Source: Flavobacteriales bacterium UBA3442
GTDB lineage: Bacteria > Bacteroidota > Bacteroidia > Flavobacteriales > Schleiferiaceae
Reading direction: 5' to 3'
Assembly: GCA_002378565.1 (NCBI GenBank)
Contig: DFSH01000078.1
Span: forward strand, 1-21,974
Length of the DNA: 21,974 nt
Position 1 is the stretch's first letter, and the number at the start of each line of letters is the position of its first letter. Below, one piece after another: positions 1 through 8,388 of the stretch. The notes beneath the pieces were generated by a model that was given only the letters and a program-made list of their open reading frames with translations, was not told the DNA's origin and ran no database searches. The translations under genes and the position numbers were made by a program.

Positions 1-304
1 GCAAACGGAATTCAACCAGGCTAAATTGAGCAACATCGGTCAGCAAATCAACCACAATGGGAAAACTGTTCAATTCATTCTGGTTGAACCCCAGGCAGGT
101 CATGTGACAAAAGCAATCATTGGCATCCATCTCAGCAGCGGCAAACTAACCAGCTATGAGTCATGGAGCGAAAAAGATGGGCATCAACTGCTTCGTGTCA
201 AGCAATCATCTGACCTAGCCATACCCCCTGTTGATGTCAAGTTTCTGCGTGCCGATCACCCCGAAAATTACCTGTTTACTGCGCCAAGGAGTTACCAGCT
301 ATGA
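1..304 (+). CDS. LolA-like outer-membrane lipoprotein carrier protein, 3' part (5' end outside window)
   Basis: The frame is open from base 2 with no stop, so this is the C-terminal ~100 residues of a longer protein cut by the window edge; the TTG at 26 is internal. The visible part is a run of beta-strand-like segments (VQFILVEPQ, AIIGIHLSSGKLTSYESW, HQLLRVKQ) ending in DVKFLRADHPENYLF. This fits the C-terminal half of the LolA fold, a half-barrel periplasmic chaperone that carries lipoproteins to the outer membrane. The stop overlaps the next start as ATGA (301-304), implying translational coupling to the LptG-type permease. LolA followed by an LptF/G permease is an arrangement I recall from Bacteroidota, and that supports the call more than the weak sequence motifs do. 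The signal peptide and N-terminal half cannot be seen. Confidence 0.6.
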   Translation, partial: QTEFNQAKLSNIGQQINHNGKTVQFILVEPQAGHVTKAIIGIHLSSGKLTSYESWSEKDGHQLLRVKQSSDLAIPPVDVKFLRADHPENYLFTAPRSYQL

Positions 305-1716
305 GCCGCATTGATCGATACATTCTCAAAGCTTTTGTGACGGTCTTCCTCAAGACCCTCGGTATTTCCGTGTTCTTTTTGTTGATGCAAATGGTATGGA
401 AGTACGTCGATGACCTTGCGGGAAAGGGAATTGACTGGCTATCCATCATGGAATTGGTGATGTACTGGTCGGTTTCAGTGTTGCCAATGGCCGTGCCAGT
501 GGCGGTTTTGTTTGCAGGCATCATGACCTATGGTGATCTCGCTGAATCCAATGAGTTGGCTGCTGCTAAATCAGGTGGCTCATCCTTTTACCGCATGCTG
601 AGGCCTGCTGTACTGGCGAGTTCCATCATTGCAGTCGGCATGTTTTATGTCAGCAACAACTTGATCCCTGTGGCCAACTTCAAGGGAGAAAACCTGTTGC
701 TGAATATTGCCAAGCAAAAACCAACGTTCAATCTCAGTCCAGGGGTTTTTTATGGAGGTATTTCTGGGTACAGCATCAAGATTGGGCAAAAAACAGGGTC
801 CACGATCCACGATATCATGATCTACCGACACCAAGAAAGGGGTGATGGGAATCTAAGCATGATCACAGCCCCTTTGGGCGAATTGAACTATGTATCGGGC
901 TCCCCTTGGATGGAGCTCAATCTCTTCGATGGCCACAGTTATGAGGAACAAAAAAACCAAAAAAATAAAGCTTACGATCCCTATGTGGAAAGTGACTTCA
1001 AGCACATGGTTTTGCGATTCAACATGCGGGATTTTCAAGTAGACAACCTTTATGCCGTCAACCGAAGTGATGAGTTCAACATGCTGAACATCAATCAGCT
1101 AGCGGCAGCAATCAAAGAGTTAAAAAAGTCTTACGCTTACAGGAAGTCAGAGGTTTCAACCATCATGCATCACAAATTTTACGGTTGGGAGTACGCGAAA
1201 ACAGACAGTGTCCCACTGCTAGCCATAGACCTCATGGTTGCCAATCGACTGAAGGGACATCATCGCTACCGTGCAGTGAACAATGGCATTCACTTGATGC
1301 AATCCAACAAGGAGTACATGCAACAAGTCTCATCTGAGTACAGATGGCGGGACAACCTTGCCGCAAGGCATTACCTAGAATGGCACAAGAAGTTCGCCAT
1401 TGCAATGGCCTGCATCCTCTTGTTCTTCATCGGAGCGCCTCTGGGTGCCATCATTCAAAAAGGGGGATTTGGCCTGCCATTTGTGATCTCTGTTTTGCTG
1501 TTTTTAACCCATTATGTTCTAACCATGGTGTTTGAGAAAATGGGGCGAGATTGGGTGATTGATCCTTTTTGGGCCATTTGGATGCCCAATTTACTCTTGC
1601 TACCAATAGCCCTGTGGATGACGCATTGGGCGGCCAATGATGCCTCTACTCATAGCTTTGTTAAACTCAGCAGACTGCCGCGATGGCTGTACAGCAAGTT
1701 GAGCCCTGACTCATGA
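301..1716 (+). CDS. lptG: LptF/LptG (YjgP/YjgQ) family lipopolysaccharide export permease
   Basis: Predicted inner-membrane subunit of the Lpt ABC exporter that extracts LPS and passes it to the periplasmic bridge. The 471-residue protein has the family layout: three N-terminal membrane helices (about residues 12-33, 52-76 and 103-120), a large periplasmic region (about 121-360) expected to form the jellyroll domain, and three C-terminal helices (about 364-383, 388-412 and 424-444). The segment NELAAAKSGGSSFYRMLRP between helices 2 and 3 matches the cytoplasmic coupling-helix region, usually NEL-x-A-x-K-x-x-G, which contacts LptB. GAPLGAIIQKGGFGLPF near helices 4-5 is also typical. The ATG at 301 lies in an ATGA overlap with the LolA-like gene, and its own stop overlaps the next start in the same way (1713-1716). 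LptF and LptG are paralogues and cannot be told apart safely here; G is the usual label for this neighbourhood. Confidence 0.88.
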   Translation: MSRIDRYILKAFVTVFLKTLGISVFFLLMQMVWKYVDDLAGKGIDWLSIMELVMYWSVSVLPMAVPVAVLFAGIMTYGDLAESNELAAAKSGGSSFYRMLRPAVLASSIIAVGMFYVSNNLIPVANFKGENLLLNIAKQKPTFNLSPGVFYGGISGYSIKIGQKTGSTIHDIMIYRHQERGDGNLSMITAPLGELNYVSGSPWMELNLFDGHSYEEQKNQKNKAYDPYVESDFKHMVLRFNMRDFQVDNLYAVNRSDEFNMLNINQLAAAIKELKKSYAYRKSEVSTIMHHKFYGWEYAKTDSVPLLAIDLMVANRLKGHHRYRAVNNGIHLMQSNKEYMQQVSSEYRWRDNLAARHYLEWHKKFAIAMACILLFFIGAPLGAIIQKGGFGLPFVISVLLFLTHYVLTMVFEKMGRDWVIDPFWAIWMPNLLLLPIALWMTHWAANDASTHSFVKLSRLPRWLYSKLSPDS

Positions 1717-2849
1717 ACATCCTTCATCTCTGCAATAAATTCCCTTTTCCTGGTCGCGATGGAAGCAGCATTGCCATGGAGAGCTTGATTCGCCTAGAGG
1801 GATTGCTGGGTCACCGTATCCATGTGTTGGCATTGAACACGGACAAGCACTATGTAGACAGCCCTAAGCAGCCAACGCATGTTGCAGAGCTTGATGCGCC
1901 AAGTCTGTCAATTGTGCCTAGCATGAACAATTTTTTCAAGACCAAACATTGGCAATGCAGCTACTTTGCCAGCCGCTTCTACCAAACCGCTATTGCCGCA
2001 TCCATTGAGAAAGCCAGTCGGTCTGCTGATCTCACAGTCATTGACAGCCTCTTCATGGCGGTCTATCGGAAGCACATCCATGGACCTGTTTTGCTGCGAT
2101 GCCACAACATTGAACATCAAATTTGGGAGGAAACCTTGAAGCACAAGTCCCTCAAGGGAATGGCCTACGCCTGGGAGGTGAAACGATTGAAAACATGGGA
2201 GAATGAGTTGCTCTCAAGTATGCCAACACTCGCTATCAGCGAAGAAGACGCCGACTACATCCGTTCAAATGGAGGGAGATGCACGGTGATTCCAAGTACT
2301 TGGTCTGACTTGCAGTGGTCTCTTTCAGGTGCCTCTTCCCCCTCCGTTTACCATTTAGGCGCCATGGACTGGGAGCCAAACATCAAGGGCATGCAATGGC
2401 TGATGGATGAGGTATTGCCCCACCTGTCAACTGTTGATTTGCATGTACTCAGCAAGACACAGCCACCTGCATTCAATCAACTCCCCAAAGGCATCACGTG
2501 GACTAAAGAGCATGTGGCTGACAATTGGTTTGACGACCACGGCATCTTCATTGCGCCCATCCTTAGTGGTTCAGGCATGCGCATCAAAATCCTTGAGGCT
2601 ATGGCCCGAGGCAAAGCCGTGGTAACCACCCCCATTGGCGCCGCTGGTATCAAGGCCATAGCAGGCAAGCATTTGATGGTTGCCCATTCAGCTGAAGCCT
2701 TTGCCGTTGCCATGGAAGATTTGCAACAAGATGAAGGCATGCGACTGGCCTTGGGACAAGCCGCTCGGCTGCATGCCATGACCCATTTCCTAGACAATGT
2801 GCATTTGAAGGGTCTAGATCAAGCTTTAACTGCAGCAAGCCATGGATAG
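1713..2849 (+). CDS. GT4-like (group 1) glycosyltransferase
   Basis: A 378-residue GT-B type glycosyltransferase, expected to transfer a sugar from a nucleotide donor in the cytoplasm. The N-terminal Rossmann domain starts MNILHLCNKFPFPGRDGSS, with the acceptor-side glycine loop. The C-terminal donor domain begins near residue 211 (YHLGAMDWEPNIKGMQWL). It contains the GT4 donor signature near residues 283-305 (SGSGMRIKILEAMARGKAVV, then TTPIGAAG), including the E-x7-like KILEAMARG segment that binds the nucleotide sugar. The start is fixed by the ATGA overlap with lptG, and the stop overlaps the following GT2 gene by 8 bases, so the two are probably made together. Sugar and acceptor cannot be read from sequence. 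The position next to lptG suggests LPS core/O-antigen or another envelope glycan, which is inference. Confidence 0.85.
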   Translation: MNILHLCNKFPFPGRDGSSIAMESLIRLEGLLGHRIHVLALNTDKHYVDSPKQPTHVAELDAPSLSIVPSMNNFFKTKHWQCSYFASRFYQTAIAASIEKASRSADLTVIDSLFMAVYRKHIHGPVLLRCHNIEHQIWEETLKHKSLKGMAYAWEVKRLKTWENELLSSMPTLAISEEDADYIRSNGGRCTVIPSTWSDLQWSLSGASSPSVYHLGAMDWEPNIKGMQWLMDEVLPHLSTVDLHVLSKTQPPAFNQLPKGITWTKEHVADNWFDDHGIFIAPILSGSGMRIKILEAMARGKAVVTTPIGAAGIKAIAGKHLMVAHSAEAFAVAMEDLQQDEGMRLALGQAARLHAMTHFLDNVHLKGLDQALTAASHG

Positions 2850-4008
2850 CCTACTGATTGCCTGCACCTTGACCCTGTTGGTGCCTTATGTTCTATTCCC
2901 TCAATTCATGCGTTGGCTAGCCCCGGGCAATCCAGAACCGACCGATTTGACTGACCCAAACGAGTGGCCCACCGTTGACATTCTATTTGCTGCCTACAAT
3001 GAGGTTGCAGTGCTTGACAGGAAATTGCAATCCATGCTCGATGTGGACTACCCCATGGACAAGTTGCGAATTTTGGTTGGATCCGACTGCAGCGACGATG
3101 GCAGCGAGGAAATCCTTGAATCCTTCGCACAAAAACATGACAACCTTCAATGGGTTCCCATGAGCAAGCGTTCCGGCAAATCTGCCATCATCAACCATCT
3201 GGTTAACCTGTCTAAGGGTGATGTGATCATTGGCACGGATGCCAACATCTTCTTTGACCGCCAAGCAGTGAAGGCAATGGTTCGGGCCATGATGAGCGAT
3301 TCAGCCATTGACATGGTTGGAGGCCGCTTGGTTTACCATGGCATGCGTCAGGCTCCTGAGACCGGCGGCATTGCAATGGAGGAAAAGTCTTATGTCGATT
3401 GGGAGAATCAACTGAAATCACGCGAAGGCAGACTCTTTGGAACTGCTATGGGTGTGGAAGGTGGTTGCTATGCTATCCGTCGCAGCGCCTTTGTTCACAT
3501 ACCCCATGGCACGTTGATGGAAGATTTTTTCGAAACCATGACATGCCTTAAGCGTGGCAGGAAGGTGGTGATGGCAATGGATGCTATTTGCTCAGAGGAT
3601 GTCTCCCATGATGCCACATTGGAATTCAAACGAAAGATTCGCATCTCGCAGGGTAATTGGCAAAATCTTGTGCGTTTCTGGCCTGTGCTATTCACCAAGA
3701 CATTCCCTTTAGGCATGGTTTTCCTTTGTCATAAGGTACTCCGTTGGCTCAGTCCTTTTGTTGCGCTGGTAGCGTGGGGACACTTGATCACCATCAATGC
3801 ATGGTGGTTGACGGCAATCCTTGTCGTTATCCCCCATGAAACATTGCCCTCATGGCTTATCCAAGGGATGGGTCCAATGGCAAAATTGCATCGTTCATTT
3901 TCCCACTTTGTGCAAATGCACATCGCTTTGCTTGCAGGCTTTTTCAGGTACCTTCGCAGACGAGAAACGGGAGTTTGGCAACCCACTACACGACGTACCC
4001 ATGAGTGA
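2842..4008 (+). CDS. Membrane-bound family 2 glycosyltransferase
   Basis: A 388-residue GT-A type processive-like glycosyltransferase anchored in the inner membrane. A membrane helix lies at about residues 3-23. The catalytic domain then follows: VDILFAAYNE near residues 49-58 (UDP-sugar entry strand), SDCSDDGSEEI near 80, GTDANIFFD near 131 at the usual DxD position, a LMEDFFET segment near 225 carrying the likely catalytic base, and RISQGNWQNLVRF near 266-278 at the usual QxxRW position. Two or three hydrophobic helices occupy about 285-365, and the tail ends GVWQPTTRR, a pattern seen in membrane GT2 proteins of this phylum. The start overlaps the preceding glycosyltransferase by 8 bases, and the stop overlaps ribB by 8 bases. 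Product unknown. It may act with its neighbour on one surface glycan. Confidence 0.85.
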   Translation: MDSLLIACTLTLLVPYVLFPQFMRWLAPGNPEPTDLTDPNEWPTVDILFAAYNEVAVLDRKLQSMLDVDYPMDKLRILVGSDCSDDGSEEILESFAQKHDNLQWVPMSKRSGKSAIINHLVNLSKGDVIIGTDANIFFDRQAVKAMVRAMMSDSAIDMVGGRLVYHGMRQAPETGGIAMEEKSYVDWENQLKSREGRLFGTAMGVEGGCYAIRRSAFVHIPHGTLMEDFFETMTCLKRGRKVVMAMDAICSEDVSHDATLEFKRKIRISQGNWQNLVRFWPVLFTKTFPLGMVFLCHKVLRWLSPFVALVAWGHLITINAWWLTAILVVIPHETLPSWLIQGMGPMAKLHRSFSHFVQMHIALLAGFFRYLRRRETGVWQPTTRRTHE

Positions 4009-5131
4009 AAGCATGTTGAGCAGCATTGAATCGGCCCTGGAAGATCTTGCGCAAGGAAAAATGGTCATTGTTGTCGATGATGAAAATCGTGAAAACGAAG
4101 GTGACTTAGTGGCTGTTGCAGAAACCATCACGGCTGAAAGCATCAATTTCATGGTCACCCATGCCAGAGGTTTGATCTGCGCTCCCCTACCGGACGATCG
4201 CTGTGACGCCCTCGGATTGCATCAAATGGTACCCAACAACACAGACCCTCATCAAACGGCATTCACCATCAGTGTAGACCTTCGTGGTGGTGGCGTGACA
4301 ACGGGGATTTCTGCTGCTGACCGTGCAGCAACCCTTCGCGCCTTGGTTGATGAAAGCAAGCAGCCTGCAGATTTTAGTCGACCTGGTCACGTTTTCCCGC
4401 TCAGGGCAAGACCCGGTGGTGTGCTTCGCCGTGCAGGGCACACAGAAGCAGCCATTGATTTGGCCCGATTAGCAGGCAAGTCACCTGTTGGCGTTATTGT
4501 GGAAATACTGAACCCTGATGGCAGCATGGCTCGGCTGCCAGAACTCATTGCCATGGGGCAAAGACATGACTTGAAAATCATCTCTATCGAGCAATTGATT
4601 GCTTTTCGGATGAAGAGGGAATCATTGATTGTTTTGCTAGACAGTTTCCCTTACCAATCTGCTGAGGGTGACTTCACCGCCCACGTTTTCAAGCAAACCA
4701 CATCCAATCAAGTGCATGTGGCCTTCACAATGGGGGCATGGGGGGAAGATGACGATGTCTTGGTTCGCGTACAAAGTGGTGACCCACGCAGATCCATCAT
4801 GGATGAGATGGCGCCTGATTACCAGCAGCGATCAACTTACCACAAAGCAATGAAAACCATTGCTGAGGCATGTCGCGGGGTTTTGGTTTGCCTGAACCAG
4901 CGACCTGAAGACCCAAGCTTACTCGATGCCATTGTCCACTACAATGAGAACAAGCAGCCGCTGACTGGCATGAGCAAGGATCCCTTGGATTATGGTGTGG
5001 GAGCACAAATCCTTCACCACCTGGCGGTTCACCGGATCATTTTAATGACCAACCACCCAATGAAACGCATTGGCATTGAGGGCTATGATCTCAACATCGT
5101 TGGCAACCACGCGTTTTCCACCAAGGTATAG
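4001..5131 (+). CDS. ribB: 3,4-dihydroxy-2-butanone-4-phosphate synthase with degenerate GTP cyclohydrolase II-like C-terminal domain
   Basis: The N-terminal ~200 residues are a full RibB, which converts ribulose 5-phosphate to formate and the four-carbon precursor of riboflavin. Visible motifs are the acidic loop DDENRENEGDL, the DPHQTAFTISVD segment, RPGHVFPLRARPGGVLRRAGHTEA with the catalytic histidines, and the end SMARLPELIAMGQRHDL. Residues ~200-376 keep the outline of GTP cyclohydrolase II (LVRVQSGD, GAQILHHLAVHRIILMTNHP, GYDLNIVG). They lack the zinc-binding cysteines of the CLTGD...RCDCG motif and also lack EGRGIGL, so GTP hydrolysis is not expected. The frame stays open upstream, but the ATG at 4001 gives a normal RibB N-terminus and an 8-base overlap with the preceding gene; an upstream start would lie inside that gene. 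Similar fusions have been called RibBX. GTP cyclohydrolase II must then come from another gene. Confidence 0.9.
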   Translation: MSESMLSSIESALEDLAQGKMVIVVDDENRENEGDLVAVAETITAESINFMVTHARGLICAPLPDDRCDALGLHQMVPNNTDPHQTAFTISVDLRGGGVTTGISAADRAATLRALVDESKQPADFSRPGHVFPLRARPGGVLRRAGHTEAAIDLARLAGKSPVGVIVEILNPDGSMARLPELIAMGQRHDLKIISIEQLIAFRMKRESLIVLLDSFPYQSAEGDFTAHVFKQTTSNQVHVAFTMGAWGEDDDVLVRVQSGDPRRSIMDEMAPDYQQRSTYHKAMKTIAEACRGVLVCLNQRPEDPSLLDAIVHYNENKQPLTGMSKDPLDYGVGAQILHHLAVHRIILMTNHPMKRIGIEGYDLNIVGNHAFSTKV

Positions 5132-5134
5132 GTG

Positions 5135-6166
5135 ATGGAAAAGGGGCCATTGACATTAGCCATTGAGAGCAGCTGTGATGACACAGCAGCAGCTGTTTTG
5201 CATGGCCTGGAGGTGAAATCCAATGTCCGCCATAGCCAGCTTGATCACCATGCCTTTGGTGGCGTTGTTCCAGAAATTGCTTCAAGAAAGCATGGTCAGT
5301 TAATCAGCGCCGTCGTGAACCAAGCATTGATTGATGCTCAGGTCGATAAAGCTGACCTGACAGCCATTGCCGTGACACAGGGACCTGGCCTACTGGGGTC
5401 GCTTCTGGTTGGCCACAGCTTTGCTAAATCCATGGCGCTAGCATTGAATCTGCCATTGATCAATGTTCATCACATGAAGGCCCATGTCCTTGCCCATTTC
5501 CTGGTGGAAGACGGTGTGCAGTCGCGCTCAAGCATCTCCTTCCCGTTCCTATGTCTCACCGTATCTGGTGGTCATAGCCAAATTGTTCGCGTGGATGATT
5601 GGAATGCCTTCACCATCCTTGGTGAGACCTTGGATGATGCCGTAGGGGAAGCTTTTGACAAGGCTGCCAAGCTGCTTTCCCTGCCCTACCCCGGCGGTCC
5701 AGAAATCGATACTTTGGCACAGCAAGGCAAGGCAAGGTTTAAATTTGCTACCGTGAAGATACCAGGGCTTGACATGAGTTTCAGCGGGTTAAAAACCTCT
5801 TTCATTCAAGTCATGCAACGCCACCAACAATTGCATCCGAACACCTTAATTGATGATTTACCCGACTGGTGTGCATCTATCCAAAAGGCGCTGATTAGCC
5901 CATTGATTCAACGCACAACAATGGCCATGAAGCAAGAAGGGTTGCGTGATATCGCCATTGCTGGCGGTGTTGCTGCGAACAGTCATCTCAGGTCTTCATT
6001 GACAGATGTTGCTAAACACAGCGGATGGTCCCTGCACTTACCTCCTCTCTCCTACACCTCCGACAATGCAGCCATGGTAGGCGCCGCAGCCCATTTCGCA
6101 TTGCAAAATGATCAAATCGATCACGTTTCTAGTTCTGCAAAAGCAAGAATTCCAATCGATGCTTGA
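5135..6166 (+). CDS. tsaD: tRNA N6-adenosine threonylcarbamoyltransferase TsaD
   Basis: Transfers threonylcarbamoyl from TC-AMP to A37 of ANN-decoding tRNAs, with TsaB and TsaE. All family blocks are present in 343 residues: LAIESSCDDTAAAV at the N-terminus, VVPEIASRKH, TQGPGLLGSLLVG, the metal-binding HHMKAH, SGGHSQIV, GETLDDAVGEAFDKAAKLL followed by PYPGGPEID, FSGLKTSF, AGGVAANSHLR and YTSDNAAMVG with the metal-ligand aspartate. Length matches the family. GTG at 5132 immediately precedes ATG at 5135; I prefer the ATG, which changes the protein by one residue. It starts three bases after the ribB stop and overlaps rsmE by 8 bases at its end. Together with rsmE it makes the translation-related end of this operon. 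Confidence 0.97.
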   Translation: MEKGPLTLAIESSCDDTAAAVLHGLEVKSNVRHSQLDHHAFGGVVPEIASRKHGQLISAVVNQALIDAQVDKADLTAIAVTQGPGLLGSLLVGHSFAKSMALALNLPLINVHHMKAHVLAHFLVEDGVQSRSSISFPFLCLTVSGGHSQIVRVDDWNAFTILGETLDDAVGEAFDKAAKLLSLPYPGGPEIDTLAQQGKARFKFATVKIPGLDMSFSGLKTSFIQVMQRHQQLHPNTLIDDLPDWCASIQKALISPLIQRTTMAMKQEGLRDIAIAGGVAANSHLRSSLTDVAKHSGWSLHLPPLSYTSDNAAMVGAAAHFALQNDQIDHVSSSAKARIPIDA

Positions 6167-6884
6167 CGCGAGCCAATGCCACCACCTATGGGGTTCAACA
6201 TCTGACGACGGCACGGTTGTCATTGATCCTGATGATGCGCAACATGCCATCAAGTCCCTTCGGTTGAAGTCGGGTGATCATGTCGTGGTACTTGACGGCT
6301 CTGGAACTGCCACCTATTGTGAACTGATCAGCTTGTCACGAAAGGTCGTGACAGGTAAACGCTGTCATTCACTACCAGATTACGGCAAGGTTGCAGGTGA
6401 CCTTCACATTGCCATGGCACCAACCAAGCAAATGGACCGCATGCACCTGTTCATTGAAAAGGCCATTGAAATGGGTGTACATGCCATCACACCCTTGATT
6501 TGTTTCCATTCCGAGCGAAGGCATGTGCCAATCAATCGAATCCTTCGTGTGGCAAGGGCTGCTTGCAAGCAAAGCCATAAAGGGCATATGCCAACCATTC
6601 ATGAGGCCATACCCTTCAACAAATTTATACAGCAGCATGACGAGAGTCGAAGGCTTGCCATGGCTATTTGCCTAGGGTATCGTCAGGATTGGGGCACTTG
6701 GCTACAATCAGACAAGGCGACAACCCTATTGATTGGCCCTGAGGGTGACTTCAGTGATGATGAGTGGGAATTGGCCAACAAACAAGGCGCAGATGCAGTT
6801 TCATTGGGTGACCATCGCTTGCGAACAGAGACTGCTGGGCTGTTAGCGGTCGCTCAATATGCAGGCAAGTTCTCTGATAGCTAA
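6159..6884 (+). CDS. rsmE: 16S rRNA (uracil(1498)-N(3))-methyltransferase RsmE
   Basis: SPOUT-family enzyme that methylates U1498 of 16S rRNA with S-adenosylmethionine. The N-terminal PUA-like domain is seen as DDAQHAIKSLRLKSGDHVVVLDGSG. The knotted SAM-binding domain is diagnosed by LLIGPEGDFSDDEWELA and SLGDHRLRTETAGLLAVAQY. MAPTKQMDRMHLFIEKAIEMG and FHSERRH are the central RsmE blocks. The frame opens upstream to 6108, inside tsaD, but the ATG at 6159 gives a normal-sized protein (241 residues) and the same 8-base overlap style as its neighbours. The first ~15 residues do not show the usual MHLFY-like start, so the exact N-terminus is uncertain. The last 4 bases overlap the end of hutH on the other strand. 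Confidence 0.95.
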   Translation: MLDASQCHHLWGSTSDDGTVVIDPDDAQHAIKSLRLKSGDHVVVLDGSGTATYCELISLSRKVVTGKRCHSLPDYGKVAGDLHIAMAPTKQMDRMHLFIEKAIEMGVHAITPLICFHSERRHVPINRILRVARAACKQSHKGHMPTIHEAIPFNKFIQQHDESRRLAMAICLGYRQDWGTWLQSDKATTLLIGPEGDFSDDEWELANKQGADAVSLGDHRLRTETAGLLAVAQYAGKFSDS

Positions 6885-8377
6885 GCATTGAAGGCCAAGC
6901 GGTCTTCAATGTCAATGGATTGGATGAACTGCTTGGTTGCTTCCATGTCAACAGCTAAGATGCCATCACCGGAAGCCGGTTGAACGGCATCCATGAATGC
7001 ATCCCTCAAGTCCTTGATGATTGGACTCATCAAACCACTATTCAGACCATGAGCACGCATGGCAGCCAAGAATTCCATTGATAAAATGGTCCAAGTGTTG
7101 TTCAAAATTTCAAGGGCATCTGTGGAAGCATTTGCCCCCATACTGACATGGTCTTCTTGACCTGCGCTGGAGTCAATGCTGTCTGTTGAAGCTGGAACTG
7201 AACGCTGTTTGCTTCTAGAAACCAGAGCTGCTGCAGAATACTGAAGGATCATGTACCCACTTTCCGTTCCAGCATTAGCAGCTAAAAACGGAGGAAGTCC
7301 CCGTTTGCCAAGCATCAATTGGTTGATTCGGCGTTCAGAAATGCTCCCCCACTCTGCAAGGGCCAATTTTCCGTAGTCCATCGCCATGGCAAGTGGTTGT
7401 CCATGGAAATTGCCCGCGCTGAGGATAGCATCCTCAAAAACGGTGGGGTTATCAGTCACAGACTCTCCTTCATCAAGCAGGATCTTCTCAATGTGCAGCC
7501 AGGCATCATTGGATGCCCCGTGAACCTGAGGCATGCAGCGAAATGAATACGGGTCCTGCACATGCTTGGTCGCAACTTGAAAGTCAGCAGCTCCAAGGGT
7601 GAATTCCAGCACGCGGTTGGCCACAAACGCTTGGCCAGCTTGTTTCCTTACCTGGTGAATACCTGGCTGAAAGGGTGCTGAACTGCCTTCATAGGCTAGA
7701 GCAGATGCTGAGCCAATCAAATCAGCCCAATAAGAAACACGCTGGGCTTCCATGGCTACATACAAACCATTAGCAAGCATGAATTGCGTGCCATTGATCA
7801 AGGCTAAGCCCTCTTTGGCTTCAAGCACAATGGGTGAAATCCCCACTTGTGACAAAGCCTTTGATGCATCCATAATTTCTGTGCCCACGTTGACCTTGGA
7901 CTCCCCAATCAAGGGAAGGCATAGATGGGACAATGGCGCCAAGTCACCCGATGCGCCAAGAGATCCAATTTGTGGCACAACAGGCAAAACATCAGCATGG
8001 TACAAGGCCAGCAGTTGATCAATCAATACCGGACGGATGCCTGAAAACCCTTGAGCCAGTGATTTTGCCTTTGCAACCAGCATCAAACGCACGATGGCAT
8101 CATTGGAATTGGGCCCTGTACCTGCAGCATGGCTGCGAAGTAAGTTGACCTGAAGGTCTTGCAATTCCTCATGGGGAATGGCTGTGGTACACAAAGACCC
8201 GAAGCCCGTATTGATGCCATAAACCGCCTGCCCTTGATTCAAGACCTTGAGCATGTTGCTATGGCTTTGCTGAACACGGTGCCTGGACTCCTTATCAAAA
8301 TCAATGGTAGCAATGCCTGAGGCAATGGTTGCCCAATCTTCAAGTTGCCAAGCCTGGCTAAGGGTTAACTGTTTCAT
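6881..8377 (-). CDS. hutH: Histidine ammonia-lyase
   Basis: Deaminates L-histidine to trans-urocanate and ammonia, the first step of histidine breakdown. The 498-residue protein has the MIO-forming triad Ala-Ser-Gly at residues 142-144 within GSLGASGDLAPLSH, plus YGINTGFG (53-60) and QEDHVSMG. At the position that sets substrate choice in aromatic ammonia-lyases it has Ser-His (82-83, in LLRSHAAGTGP). That is the histidine-lyase form, not the His-Leu of tyrosine lyases or Phe-Leu of phenylalanine lyases. It starts 11 bases after hisS on the same strand, so it is probably the last gene of an ettA-hisS-hutH operon. No hutU, hutI or hutG lies in the window. The coding end overlaps rsmE tail to tail by 4 bases. 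Confidence 0.93.
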   Translation of the reverse strand: MKQLTLSQAWQLEDWATIASGIATIDFDKESRHRVQQSHSNMLKVLNQGQAVYGINTGFGSLCTTAIPHEELQDLQVNLLRSHAAGTGPNSNDAIVRLMLVAKAKSLAQGFSGIRPVLIDQLLALYHADVLPVVPQIGSLGASGDLAPLSHLCLPLIGESKVNVGTEIMDASKALSQVGISPIVLEAKEGLALINGTQFMLANGLYVAMEAQRVSYWADLIGSASALAYEGSSAPFQPGIHQVRKQAGQAFVANRVLEFTLGAADFQVATKHVQDPYSFRCMPQVHGASNDAWLHIEKILLDEGESVTDNPTVFEDAILSAGNFHGQPLAMAMDYGKLALAEWGSISERRINQLMLGKRGLPPFLAANAGTESGYMILQYSAAALVSRSKQRSVPASTDSIDSSAGQEDHVSMGANASTDALEILNNTWTILSMEFLAAMRAHGLNSGLMSPIIKDLRDAFMDAVQPASGDGILAVDMEATKQFIQSIDIEDRLAFNA

Positions 8378-8388
8378 TCAAAGGAATA

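Noticed and set aside
2477..2797. 106-codon open frame on the minus strand
   Set aside because: It is antisense to the conserved donor-binding motif of the GT4-like gene, and the Met/Ala/Ser-rich translation looks like a shadow.
3821..4000. In-frame upstream extension of ribB by 60 codons
   Set aside because: It lies wholly inside the GT2 gene in another frame, its residues match no RibB N-terminus, and the ATG at 4001 gives the normal start with an 8-base overlap.
6881..8377. Tyrosine or phenylalanine ammonia-lyase, as in aryl polyene/flexirubin clusters
   Set aside because: The selectivity pair is Ser-His (residues 82-83), the histidine-lyase form, and no pigment biosynthesis genes are nearby.
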